Assembly (NCBI GenBank): GCA_029378245.1
Contig: JARKIF010000005.1
Coordinates: forward strand, 620,001 to 684,000
Direction of reading: 5' to 3'
Source: Roridomyces roridus
Lineage: Eukaryota; Basidiomycota; Agaricomycetes; Agaricales; Mycenaceae
Length of the DNA: 64,000 nucleotides
Shown here: piece by piece, positions 22,751-34,245 of the stretch
Position numbering within the stretch: the first letter of the stretch is position 1
How the letters are laid out: the number at the start of each line of letters is the position of its first letter
Notes under the pieces: generated by a model
What the model was told of the DNA's origin: nothing
The model's input: only the letters and a program-made list of their open reading frames with translations
Databases searched by the model: none
Translations under genes and position numbers: made by a program

Positions 22751-23880
22751 CTACTGGACCTTTGTCGTTTTCGGCGTCGCGTCCCTGATAACTTGAGCTT
22801 CGGCACGGAGACCCTCGGCTTCAACCTCGGCCATAAACTTGCGCTCAATCTCTGCCTGCTGCTCCTTGCTGCTCCCCGCCATCTTCTTGGCCTCCTTGAG
22901 CCGCTTGGCGTATGCTCGGTATTTGTCATCCGTGCCGCCGATGAAGTCGCACCACCGGAAGGACGTGCTAAAGTTGTTCGTAAAGGCCATGTGGTGGAAG
23001 TCGTGGTGCTCAGCGCCCGCCCAGAAGGGGAGGATGTGCTGAAGGGACCAGGGGAAGTCTGCGGCGGGTTATATCACTCGACAGGCAATTGAGGAGAACA
23101 CTCACCATAGCCGCTGTGCGCGTCGATGGCCTGGAAAAGCCGGAGCGTAATCCAAACGTACATCGTGAAGATGTGCAGGTTGGAGGTGAAGTAGCAGTAA
23201 AGGAGCGGGCCTGCGATCGTCCCCGTGCCAAGAATCGCGACCTCGGCTGGGTGGGCGTACTCGGCGGCGAGGCCAAAGGGCGCAGAGTACTTGTGGTGGA
23301 TTTTGTGAATATACTTGTACAGCGGGCCGTAGTGCAGCGCCTGGTGGGCAAAGTAGTGGAACATGTCCTCGAAGACGAAGAACAGGGCGACTTGAGGGGC
23401 CATCTCGCGCAGGGAGGGAAGAGGGACCTCGTATGTGCGCATGCCAAAGACCTCGGCCATCGGGTGGAAAAGCCAGATCTACGGATGGTGAGATGCATTC
23501 TTGGGTTTGGCGGTCAACACGCACCACGGGGAGCTCGACCATGAAATGGGAGAACAAGACTTGCTTGGTACACTCCCACTGCTCATGCGGGGTCGGAATC
23601 TTGGTGGGCTGGAGTTTCCAGCGACGGAAGTAAGGAATGGCGTCGATTATAATCCACGGAATGCAGCGGCCAAAGTAGACGATCTAGAGCAGCGTAAATA
23701 CACAGCGAATACAGGAAACGCTAGGCAACAAACTTCATGCATCAGGAAACTCATGAGACCGGTGGCCAGGACAGGGTTTCCGATAAAGGAATACCACGAA
23801 ACCCATTGCTGCTCGGCCCAACTCAATGAGGAAAAGTCGATGGCGTCGTAGAGGGAAGGGACCGCGGTCGAGTTGTACAT
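22751..23880 (-). CDS. ERG25: C-4 methylsterol oxidase
   Basis: ATG at 23880 opens [20 protein letters not shown]. The protein carries the three histidine boxes of the fatty-acid hydroxylase family: [16 protein letters not shown] and EHHDFHH, which bind the di-iron centre, plus membrane helices typical of Erg25. Four exons join in frame with ~50-60 nt introns, and the length (about 350 residues) is slightly above yeast Erg25 because of a charged C-terminal extension ([20 protein letters not shown]). The enzyme removes C-4 methyl groups in ergosterol synthesis at the ER and is expected to be essential. It is the last gene before inverted-repeat arm 2. Confidence 0.96.
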
Positions 23881-24172
23881 GGTGGTGCACAGTCAAAAGG
23901 CGGCAACGCAGGATCATCATTGATGGGATCGGCTGGCTACAAAAAAACGCGCCACTTTTTTTACGATTTCTTGGTAAGCAATTCACACCTGACCGCGACC
24001 ACTCCCGACAAGGCCCCAGCTAACTTTCGATTTTGAGATGCTGCCTTTTCCCCATTCTTTCCACTGACTTGCACAATTCGGCCATCTCCTTGGCTATACA
24101 ACAGATGCAGCTCCATAGAATTCCTCAGTCTCATTGCCATATCGCCAGGCACATACGACCAGGAAACTAGGC

Positions 24173-26633
24173 AGCTCTTGCGATCGAGTTCTTGCACAAC
24201 TATCGGAAACGAAACGGATGTACATTCAAAGTCTCATGGAACAAGCGTAGTACAAGCAGAGTCGAAAGTTGAGAGCAAGGTTTGCATTGGTGCCGGGTCT
24301 ACGAAGAGTCAGATCGAGTAAGAAGAAGCGAGTAGGACATACATACATATGAGCGGGAAAGGAATGCTGGACAGAGGCCAAAAAGAAACGTCTGAAACAA
24401 ATGAGAAACAAGAGGGGAAGGGAATCTGCGGAAACATCAGAATGGACCGGGAGACACGAGAATGACCCACATCAATTGGCAAAAGGGCACGGGAACCGAG
24501 GTGAGGAGAAGAAAGAGAATGAAGGCCGCGCCTGCCAAGTGGTCAGCAGCGGATTCGGGAATCGTGAAGACGGCGTACAATGAAGGTAAAAAGAGAACAT
24601 GAGAGACTGAGTTTGAAGAAGAAAGACAAGATAACTGAGGGAGAGTCAGAGAGCAGTGAAGACGACAACAGGACCACGTACAAAAAGAGACGGAACGAAG
24701 ACTTTATTGAAGCTGCCGGGTCTGAAAAGGGTCAGCAACGCGGCAACGAATAAATCACATATGGCATGAAAGAAGACTAAAACACGAATCAGCAAGTGCG
24801 CTGGAGACAGGTGAGTGAGACGACTCACAATCCTGAGAAAAGCCGAATACGGGAGCCAGGACCGAGCGAATGAAAAAAGTTGCCCATCGGAAAGAAAGAG
24901 AACAACTAGAGAAGAGTCAGCGGAGGCGAGGAGCAGAAAAAAATGCAGCCTACAAGAAGGTTGAAAAAGGAATGCGTCAAATGTTTGAAAAGGCGATCAC
25001 AGGAAAAAGGCAACGAAAATCCTGGACAAAAAATGAAGAGGCCGCCCATAGCACAACACCGTGACGTACGAATGGACGTTGAGAATATAATACCGAACCC
25101 AAAACAAGACCGAGACACAGAATCTAGACGGGGTGAGAAATTAGCCAATACCAAACTAGAGCACGTACATGACAGATTGGATGAGGAAGTCGAGCAAGAG
25201 AAGGGTGGAGTACTGGCAGCACTGTTGGATGAAAAAGCCGAGAACCGGAAGCGTCTGCCGATGGAACCAAGAGATGAGACCATAGATCACGACCATCGCC
25301 CGTGTGAAATTCTGCAGACGTCAGGCGATGAAAACAACACAGACAATGAACGCACTTTGTCCGAGAGCTCGAAGAGCCGAACATTGTCTGGGATCCACTC
25401 GGGGTATTCAGAGGGCAGCGGGAACTAATTCCATGGAAACTCGAAGTGCAATCGTCGCCACAGATACGCAGCCTGTGGGGAGGATTAGCAAGGAGTGGCA
25501 GAATAGATAATGGACGCACGGCGCAGGCAAAACCAAGACACACTATCAACCAAGGCAACGCAAAGATTCGAGACCATAGACTTGCGCGGGGATTGGCGAC
25601 GCGGGACAGGTTCGACTGTACGCTCCAGATGACGAAGTGAACGATACCACACCCGATGAATCTAGGAACGGCGTTGACGAAAAGTATGACCACTGGATCG
25701 GTGCCGATATCGTTGAGTCTCCTGACAATGAATTCGACCGCACGCCACCAATGCTGACGGATATGCGCGCCAAATGAGGTCTGCTGGAGAACATAGTCGA
25801 AGGCTTGCTTGTATTTGGCCTTGGCCCATGGGCTCTGGAGAGCAAGCTCGATATCGGTTGCGTAGTGCCGAACCACACGCGCCACGGCAAAGGTGAGCAA
25901 TGTCGGCACGACGGACCAGATTAGGATGTAAAGGATCCATCCCAAAAACCATCGAAACCAAGACCTGCGTTTCTTGCAAGCGCCGCATTCGACAGCTGGG
26001 GTTGGAGGAGGAGGCGGCTCCTCACCGCTGGCCGTGGTGTTCGTGTCCGAGCTGTCGCTGTCGCTGCCGTTGTTGTCCGAGCCGGGGGTATTATCGTCTT
26101 CGTCGCCGCCACCGTTGTCGTCTGGAGGGGGGCGCTTGCGACTGAACACGGTCCAAAAGCCGATTCCCATGCCGAGGATGCCCACGATGGCCATGAGCAT
26201 GATTCCATACGTCGGGGACTCTTCAGGGTACTGCTGAATCGTCCTAGATGGTTCGTAGGCTGGAATCGACTTGGTTGGCTCCGCAATGGGGTCGGGAGGT
26301 TTCAACTTGGACAGAACGAAGGACGCGATCTGAGCACCCGAAACGAGGGCAGTGAGGAGAGGCGGGCCGTGGGCCTTGTAGAAGAGGGAGGAGGAGCTGA
26401 ACGAGGCAAGCATCGAAGACATGGTGGTGGTTCGAGTGAGAGATACTGGTGTCACACTGTGACTGAGGGCACTGCATCGCTCTCGTCGCGTCGCGTCGCG
26501 TCAAGTCTGACGTCTGCTCGACGCGCTGGATGACGATGAAAGACGTATACTGGATGCCCTAGACAATTTCCAAGGACGCGATCGAAGCCCTGGACCCACT
26601 GGGACCGAATCCTCCGTCGCGTCGCGTCGCGTC
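24173..26633 (-). repeat. inverted repeat arm 2 (~2.5 kb)
   Basis: Reverse complement of 10597-13077. The outer edge at 26633 falls at the end of a GACGC pentamer array, the mirror of the arm 1 edge. The inner ~250 bp are diverged, ending at agctcttg near 24173. Flanking sequences on both sides are unrelated to those of arm 1, which argues against a simple assembly duplication. Confidence 0.95.
24240..26422 (-). CDS. large predicted membrane protein B, copy 2
   Basis: The mirror copy of the gene at 10808, with the same ATG context (26422), the same first exon with a Gly for Ala change (GILGMGIGFW), and the same later hydrophobic exons. It lacks one G at about 25426 relative to copy 1. Here an alternative acceptor (aattag) removing a 95 nt intron keeps FPLPSEYPEWIPDNVRLFELSDK in frame, while copy 1 is open over the same codons only if the intron is retained. 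Which copy is expressed, and how, cannot be told from sequence. The 3' end is as uncertain as in copy 1. Confidence 0.55.
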
Positions 26634-26799
26634 CGGTTCAAGAATCAAGGCCAGTGTCGCCCAGGCCGCAACCGACAACGACGAAGGCACTGGCAGAATG
26701 CTCTCGAATCATGCCTCAAGAGACGGCCTATCGTCGGTTGAAGCCGCGTGTCAATCAGTACCAAACCTCCTTTCCTCACAACGTTCAACTTGAACCACG

Positions 26800-27656
26800 A
26801 TGCTGCTTTTCCCCTGGCTCTTGCTACTACTTGCCTTGGAAGCCTATATCAAGTCTAATTATCCGGAATACTCTCTCCTTGGGCCCAATGGGCTACCCTA
26901 CGCCGCCCGCGAGATCGTTTTGTATCTACAACACGCAGGCATCCGACTGGGTCTCCCCGCCGCACCGTCTCCCCCCACGCCCGTGTCCACCATCCTCCCT
27001 CCAAACGAACTTTTTGGTAAGCCGCTCTCCTCGCTCTTGTGCGTCAGTCTTACAACATTCGCCAGCCCAGATTTACTTCGAGTGGCTCCCGCGCTTTTTC
27101 ATGCTCGTACCACTCAAGTATCTCATCCCGAATGGCGTTCCCATCCCGCAATCTATCATTTGGTCCGCCACCGCCTTCCTCCCTCTGCCGTTTGCACTGT
27201 GCGGGGTCCTCGGCGAGCACGAAGACGTCAATATCTTCCCCTTGGACATCCAGTTCTCGTTCCTCCGCCAGGCCATCTCGCTGGACTTCAAATCCAATGA
27301 TTGGGATGTTTTGGACCTCCGTCGTGCGTTTCGCTTTGCTACCGTTCCAGCCTGCCTCTCACTCATCAGAAAACAGTGGTTGTCTGCGCTATGGCATGCC
27401 TGTTGCTCATCGACGCACTCCTGTTCGTCGAAAATCACGTGACACCCTGGATCCTACGTTTTGAAGAACGAGTAAAAGCTCTCGACGCCAAGACTTGCGA
27501 AGCTTGTATCGTCGACCAGGTATAGATGGCTCGTCTCTGTCCGGCGCTGCGACTCATAGTCACCTCTAGGTCGAATCCATTTGCGAGTCCACCAAGGATC
27601 GTCTCATCAAGTACGGGCAGCGTGGTTGGGCGCGGATGCGTGGTACAGCTGAATGA
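26800..27656 (+). CDS. predicted membrane protein C, uncharacterised
   Basis: ATG at 26800 encodes an N-terminal hydrophobic segment MLLFPWLLLLLALEAYI. Using introns of 40-60 nt, four exons give about 230 residues: a second hydrophobic block (YFEWLPRFFMLVPLKYLI), a third (SIIWSATAFLPLPFALCGVL), a fourth (CAMACLLLIDALLFVENHV), and a charged tail (RFEERVKALDAKTCEACIVD ... KYGQRGWARMRG). The stop is at 27654-27656. No family is recognised. It lies just outside repeat arm 2 and converges on membrane protein D. Exon boundaries are my best reading; the frame after 27320 needs the acceptor aaacag to continue. Confidence 0.5.
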
Positions 27657-27831
27657 GTTTCAATATTTCTTTTGGATTGAATCGTATATTGTATCAGAAT
27701 TATTCGAGACTAGAAAGACGTATGCCATTACAATGTATATGTACCTCGAAGATCCAAGTAATAAAAGAGAGATGATACAGATTGAGAATTAAGAAGATAT
27801 CGGAGGAAGGATAATATGATACACCACCCAG

Positions 27832-29577
27832 CTAACTGCATGCAGAACAGAAGATATCCATGCAATGCGATCTATGCCGAAGAATTGGTGGGACACCTAC
27901 ACCCGGCAGCGGCAACTCGTTTTCCTCGGCCTCCTTGGGTTCGTGTACGCGCCGCCCGAAACCGGCCGAAAGAGGCTGCAATCGAGCGTGCTGGCCTTCC
28001 GTCTTTCTTTCATCCTTCCTTTCGCCGGCTTCGAGAATGTGCTGACCGATGCGAGCCGAAAACGCCATAAACTCGGCTGTTGTTGCACGGACATCCAAGG
28101 CAGGTTGTGCATCGTTGAAGCTTAAGCCTGAGGCACTGTCCGAGCTGGAGCTGTCCGACAGTGCAGGCGATGAAGCGGCCGAGTCGACCTCAGTGATGGG
28201 TGTCAAGGGCCGTATGTCTCGTGGCGGCAGCAGTGGAAGGGTATAGAGCTCTTGTGGTTCTGCATCGGGCGAAAGAGGACGAGGAGGAGCGGGAGCGCGA
28301 GGTGCAGCTGGCGTATCGGCGGCCTCATCTTGTTCCTTCTCTGCGAGCGCCAGGGTGGCAGGGAGCTCGGGAAACTCGTAATCGTTGGCACGTGCGAATC
28401 GAGTAAATCGCGGCTGGATGACAATACCGACGAGGAGGCGGAGGAACGCGGGGTCATAGACATAATTGAACAGGTAGTGCGTCGCAATCCAGCTGTCGTC
28501 TGCAGCAGGTGTAGCAGCGAGCCCTTTGATGCCCAGCCCTCGGAAATGCTGGTCACGGCGCACCCATTCCTCCCGTGCGTCCTCCGGAGCTGGAAACTTG
28601 ATGGAACCGGTCCTCAGATACTCGTAATCCGCTTCCAATCTTTCGATCCGCTCTTCGAGTGCCGCAGAGAAGAGAGATAACCAGTGGACGGGAAGTCGAC
28701 AGACTTTGATGTACGACTGACGGAGAAGATTCACAATGGCCGCTAAGATGATGTCAGCGAGAGGCAAAAACCAAAGCAAGACACTTACACAGCACCACCT
28801 GATTCCCCTGCAACACCCAAAAGACTGTGAACCTGATCACCCGAACGGCTCCGCGAGGCAGGCGCACGAAGGCAGTCGTCAACGCCCAGAGAACAGCGCT
28901 GGCGACGAGACCCATGACCACCTCGACGAGCAGCGGTCCTACCACGACGGTCGTCACTCTGAACCCGTGGAACAGAGCCGGGCTGAGGCATCGACCCACG
29001 AAAGATATCGCCAAGCACACTGTCCCGACCAGCGTCAGGCCGGTATCACCAAATACAAGTCATGAGACTCACAAAGAACCGTCGCAGCCTTGTACTTCAC
29101 CCCGCCGGGCGCCAAGGACATTTCTGATGCTTGCGAAATCCAATGGGGGATTGCGACTCGCCGAATCCAGAGCAGGAAAGTGGTTGGGGAATCGTAGAAA
29201 GGCTTGAAGGAGACTGGTCCAAACGCCACGATGGCCAAAAGAGGTAACACTGTCACTGTTGAGAGGGCCAGGAGGGGGTCTTGGCGGGCGTTCTTCATAA
29301 GGAAGGGTATGACCACAGGGAAGACGACCAGGGAGATGAAGACGTGGGTATAGTCCACACCAGATGCAGAGGGGGCGTAGGTCTTGGATGGGACGGAAAC
29401 CAGGGACTGGAAGGCCTGCAGGAACCTCGCCTTTCTCGTTTGCGGTTCGAAAAGGAATCCCAGAGGATCGGCGAGGAAGGCCTGGACGGCGAGATGGACG
29501 AGCGTTACGAGGAGGGCGAATAGCAGCAGCATGACTTGATAAAAAAGGAACAAGAGCTTCAGGATGTTGAGCAACAT
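27832..29577 (-). CDS. predicted multi-pass membrane protein D, uncharacterised
   Basis: ATG at 29577 opens MLLNILKLLFLFYQVMLLLF, and three exons joined by two short introns (near 29067-29012 and 28788-28742) give about 550 residues. The N-terminal two-thirds have roughly seven to eight hydrophobic segments (ALLVTLVHLAVQAFL; VFISLVVFPVVIPFLM; LALSTVTVLPLLAIVAFG; VVGPLLVEVVMGLVASAVLW). Then comes a coiled region (ALEERIERLEADYEYLRTG) and a long Pro/Ser/acidic disordered C-terminus ending DIFCSACS. I do not recognise the family. The order helices, coil, disordered tail suggests an organelle or plasma-membrane protein with a cytosolic tail. It is another lineage-specific membrane gene near the inverted repeat. 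Confidence 0.6.
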
Positions 29578-29792
29578 AATGGTCGAATGCAAGTTGTCAC
29601 TTGATCGAAAACGAACCACCCTTGCCGAATTCAGCCTGCCGAGTAGAAGCCGCGCCCAAATCCCAGTCTTTGCTCAGTCTTCATCCCTTCCTCGTAAAGA
29701 ACGCCCGCCGCGCTCCTCAAGATCTGCTCTTGGCGTGTAGCAGTACAATATTCTGATTAAAATTATTCCTAATGCTAAAAATCGACTTCCTC

Positions 29793-31566
29793 CTACCCAT
29801 CAAACACGCCCTCCCCGACCTCCATCCCAAAACTCTTCTCCGCCAAACCCCTCACACTCCTCTCAATCTCATCCTCAAACCCCATGCCTGCCTGCCCACT
29901 GACCATGGCATACACCCACTGCCTCGCTTTCGAGAGGTAAAACGCGGCATCAATGGAGAGCATCACGAATCGAAAGACAAGGTGGTGGTACGTGTCTCGC
30001 CATGAGGAAGATCGAGCCAAGGCACTCGACGCCGCGTAGCCCGTAATCTTGATTCGGTTCACTGGTGACCCAAGGGATCTATTATTCCCCTGTACCATCC
30101 TATGGCCAATAAGCCTCCATGACTTGTAAAGACAGGAAAGAACGGACCTCATATTCCTCACCAAAAAGATCAAAACCTTGGGCATCCGATCCGTGTCCAG
30201 CAAAAAGCCCTTCAACCTTGCCTTCATGTGCACACTGCGCTCATAATCTGTCATCTCCAGCATCTCCTTGAGCCTCTTGTCCCTCGGGTCCCGCGGTGGC
30301 CTGCCGCGGCCGAGTCTCGTCGGGCGCATGAGGACGGCAGAAGCGAATAAATCAGGCATCCCGACACCCCAGTTGCTCGTCACCTTTTCGACGATGCCCC
30401 ACTCCCCTGCCAAAAGGCCTTCCCAGACTGAACACCACTCCTGCCGGAACTGGTCCTCGAGCTGGACATACAAGCCGTGGTCGAGAAGGACGAGCTGCGG
30501 GCGTCGAGGTGCGGTGGGATGCGGTCTGACGATGACGTTTCCTGGATGTGGATCGCAGTGGACCCAGCCCCAGCGGAACATTTGAGCGCTAAAGAGCTCG
30601 ACCATGGGTTCCATGATCGCGCGGGTGCCTCCTCGGAGTGGTTTTGCAGCGCCGGGTAACTGGCCGACGAGTTGTAGAATGCCATCTCGGTCACTGAGCC
30701 GAACACCTTCGATCCATTCGGCCGTCATGATACGTTTGGTGGATACTTCAGGGAATACGCGGGGAATGTATACGGTTTGGGAGAGTCGTGGGTCTGCGGC
30801 GACGAATTTGGCTGTCCGTTGCGAGTTTTGTGCTTCGAGTTCAAAGTCGAGTTCTCGGCGGAGGTGGTCGGACACAAAGTCGACCACGAAATACACCGGA
30901 AGGTCAAAAGCGACCTTTTCAAACAGCCACATTACGACGCGATAAGCTCCCAAATCCCATTCCATTTGCTTTGCAACGGCTGGTTTTTGAATCTTGACGG
31001 CGACCCAATGTCCGCCTTGCTCGGGCCACATGCGGGCTTTGTGCACTTGAGCAATACTGGCGCTTGCGACTGCCTGTTCGTCAAAGTGCTCGAAAACACC
31101 TCCTGGCCCACTCGGTGGTCTCCCAAATTCGGACTGGAATACCGACAGCACTTCAGAGTGGGGTATTTGGGGTGCATCGTCAAATAGGGACGCAAACTTG
31201 AGTTGCATTGGACGGGGGAGGAAGGCAGCGTTTGCACCAATAGCTTGACCGATTTTGATGTACAAACCGCCGTTTCTTGTAAAGAGGTTGTACCTTTACG
31301 CAGTTAGCAGTATACATTACTCAGTATGCTGTAGAATTGTACATGACAGTAGCCACCCTTTCGTGGAGTTCTGGAATTTGTGCCGATTTCTCTGGAGTAA
31401 AGTTCCATTTGTAGTCGGCCGTAATCAGGGCACACGAGTAGAGGGTGCGTGCGCTGCGAGCGATTGCAGAGGCATTAAATCGGTTGTCAAGGGCGTATAC
31501 CGTGCCGGCCCCTAGGGTCAGATAGACAGGACGCCTCCATGCTGAATGGAGACGGAGGAGGAGCAT
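29793..31566 (-). CDS. ABC1/UbiB-family atypical kinase (ADCK1/Mcp2-like)
   Basis: Hallmarks of the family appear in order: the KxGQ motif (YIKIGQAIGANAAFLP), the Ala-rich loop SASIAQVHKA in place of a P-loop, VAVKIQKP with the catalytic-type lysine, ELDFELEAQN, the HCDPHPGN catalytic loop and LLDHGLY as metal-binding DFG equivalent. The C-terminus has a hydrophobic stretch. This subgroup resembles ADCK1 and yeast Mcp2/Cqd2, mitochondrial proteins of lipid and coenzyme Q homeostasis. I prefer the start at 31566, which gives an Arg-containing amphipathic N-terminus (MLLLRLHSAWRRPVYL) like a mitochondrial leader; an in-frame ATG at 31662 would overlap the eS25 start codon. Two introns, one near 31350-31290 and one near 30150-30100. 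Confidence 0.85.
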
Positions 31567-31660
31567 GAAGGCATGACGAACGGATTCGGCATTGAACGGA
31601 GCTGCAATTGATCGGAGAAAATTGATCGCAAAGAGCTCGCAATCCTCTTTTCCATCCACC

Positions 31661-32169
31661 ATGGTGAGTCTCAACTTGGCCTGCTGTATTCTCCAGCCTT
31701 CGTGTCTTCGTCCATTCTATCCCCTGGTCCCATTTCTCGCCGTTTTATCGACATTCTGCGCTGGATTCACGCCTTTTTCATCGGATACACTAACACTTTT
31801 TTTTCAGGCCAAAGCAGCCAAGGCACCAACATCCTCAGGAGGAGGCAAGGCGGCGAAAAAGAAGAAGTGGTCCAAGGGAAAGGTCAAGGACAAGGCCCAG
31901 CACGCCGTCGTCCTCGACAAGCCCACCTTCGACCGCATCATGAAGGAGGTCCCGACCTTCCGCTTCATCTCCCAGTCCATCCTCATCGAGCGACTGAAAA
32001 TCAACGGCTCGCTGGCCCGTGTCGCCATTCGCCACCTCGAGCGCGACGGACAGATAAAACCAATCGTCCACCACTCGTCGCAGCTGATTTACAGTGAGTT
32101 GCAATTGTCATACATCTCTTTCCTCTCTAACCTCTCTCCCCAGCCCGTGTAACAACCGCGTCCGACTAG
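31661..32169 (+). CDS. RPS25: 40S ribosomal protein eS25
   Basis: Exon 1 contains only the ATG (31661-31663), followed at once by a gtgagt donor. A 144 nt intron ends at 31807. Exon 2 reads [20 protein letters not shown] then [20 protein letters not shown], and the winged-helix part [20 protein letters not shown] - [20 protein letters not shown] is canonical eS25. A second intron after QLIY leads to the short end TRVTTASD and stop at 32167-32169. It is a small-subunit protein near the decoding head. The promoter must be shared with the divergent ABC1 kinase gene. Confidence 0.94.
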
Positions 32170-32226
32170 TTATAGGCTTTATGTACTCTAAAATCCATGC
32201 TGTTTGATCACGCGCATCACTCTGAG

Positions 32227-33973
32227 ATGAACCACTACTATCTCGGTATCGACGTAGGCACAGGCTCAGCCCGCGCAACCCTCGTCGACAGACATGGCAA
32301 GGTAGCAGCGTCGGCCACAGTCGAGACAACCACCTTCCGCGATACATCCGACCACCGCATCTTTGAGCAGTCCACAGACAATATCTGGGCCGCCATTTCC
32401 TCCACCATCAAATCTTGTCTTCAGACTTCACAGATTTCCCCCGATGCAGTGAAGGGCCTCGGATTCGACGCAACCTGCTCCCTCGCCGTTGCAGATAACG
32501 ACGGAAACCCCATCCAAGTCACCCGCGGCGATACGCTCGGTCAACTTGGTGATCGCAACATCATCCTCTGGGCAGACCACCGGGCAGAGTCCCAGGCAGA
32601 CCTTATCAATTCCACTGGGTCCATCGTGCTCGACTATGTCGGCGGCACCATGAGCGTCCGTCTCCTTTTCCTCCGTCAATTTACCCCGCTGATCCGCCCC
32701 ACAGCTCGAAATGGAAATCCCCAAGGTCCTCTGGCTGAAGCAGCACATGGACCCCGCACTCTTTGCCCGTTGCCAATTTTTCGACCTTCCTGATTTCTTG
32801 ACTTATCGTGCCACGGGCGATGTGACGCGCTCCTGCTGCTCCTTGACCTGCAAATGTTCCTACGTCCCCAACAAGGGCTGGCAGGGCGATTTCTTCAAGC
32901 AAATCGGCCTGGAGGACTTGGTCAGCAACGACTACAAACAAATCGGCCAAAAGCTCTTGGCCGCAGGCATCCCTGTCGGCAACGGGCTCACCAAACAGGC
33001 GGCAGAGGAATTGGGTTTGATTGCAGGCACACCTGTAGGCAGCGGTGTCATCGACGCCTACGCGGGCTGGCTTGGGACTATCGCCGCGCGACAGACCGAC
33101 ACCCCCACGCTATCCGAATCCGGCCACCGCCTCGCAGCCGTCGCAGGCACCTCCACCTGCCACATTGTCCAAAGCCCAACGGCTGTATTCGTCCCCGGCG
33201 TCTGGGGTCCGTACAAAGACGCCATCTTTCGCGGTTGGTGGATGAACGAAGGCGGCCAATCGTCCACCGGGCAACTCATCGATTTCATCCTCACCACACA
33301 CCCCGCATACCCCACCCTCGTCGAGCGGGGTAAAGAGCAGGGAAAGAACATCTTTGTCATCCTCGAAGAGCTCCTCTCGACGCTCCAAACCCAAGAGGGC
33401 GTGGCCACTCCCACCGAGCTGTTAAAGGACGTCCACATGTACCCCGATTTCCACGGGAACCGTTCACCCACCGCCGACCCACGCATGCGCGGATCCATCT
33501 CTGGCTTGGCGCTAGACTCGACTCTCAACGACCTTGCAAGAAAGTACTACCTCACTCTCGAGTCCATCGCCCTGCAGACCCGCCATATCGTCGATTCACT
33601 CAACGCAGCAGGCCACGAGATCACGTCGATTTACATGAGCGGCGGCCAGGCCAAAAACTCGCGCCTCATGCAGCTCTTTGCAGACACCTGTGGCATGCCC
33701 GTCGTCCTTCCTTTCGATCACGCCGGCGCTGTTGTTCTCGGTGCTGCCATGCTCGGGCGATTCGCCGCCGAGGTAGAAGGAGAAATGGATGAGAAAACGT
33801 CGGGGGAGGCTCTTTGGCGGATCATGGTCGAGATGACCCAGCCCGGTACGCTTGTCGCTCCCAACGCGTCGCCAAAGGAGAAGAAACTCCTAGAGGCAAA
33901 GTACAAGATCTTTAGAGAAACCATCGAGACTCAGAAACGTTGGAGACGCGAAATGGAAGAGGCCAGCGCGTAA
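32227..33973 (+). CDS. FGGY-family carbohydrate kinase (D-ribulokinase type)
   Basis: ATG at 32227 opens MNHYYLGIDVGTGSARATLV, the phosphate-1 motif of the FGGY/hexokinase fold. The signature GFDATCSLAV with TCSLxV is typical of the D-ribulokinase branch that includes yeast YDR109C and human FGGY. Further motifs are ILWADHRA, VAGTSTCHIV, GWWMNEGGQSSTGQ and SGGQAKNSRLMQLFADTCGM. One 48 nt intron after GGTMS is removed. The length (about 565 residues) matches full-length members. It probably phosphorylates D-ribulose or a damaged-sugar derivative in the cytosol. The substrate specificity is inferred from subfamily motifs. Confidence 0.9.
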
Positions 33974-34087
33974 TGTAATACAGTGTGCAATGCAGAATAA
34001 TGCAGCCTTCACCTGGCATTGAAAACATTATAAGAGAAACGCACGGTGAGAATTGAATGGGTGTGGGAAGGTGAACACCGCCACCAA

Positions 34088-34106
34088 ACGCGTCGACGCG
34101 TCGCGT
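34088..34106. promoter_or_regulatory. ACGCGT/GTCGAC palindrome cluster 3' of H3 copy 2
   Basis: Mirror of the cluster at 5697-5715, at the same distance after the H3 stop, within about 240 bp of 3' flank conserved between the two H3 loci. Confidence 0.4.
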
Positions 34107-34245
34107 TGTGTACACAAAAATAGATGAAAACAATGCTCTTCGTTCATCGAGTAAGTTGGAAGATACTAATATTGTCATTAAAATCACAATGCGGGTTGTA
34201 CAAATTGAATGAAGAGAGATGGATGGTATGTACAAAGCGGGAGTC

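Noticed and set aside
10597..26633. Inverted repeat as the terminal repeats of a transposon
   Set aside because: The arms contain an ordinary intron-bearing gene with its promoter, the interior is host housekeeping genes, and no transposase or target-site duplication was seen.
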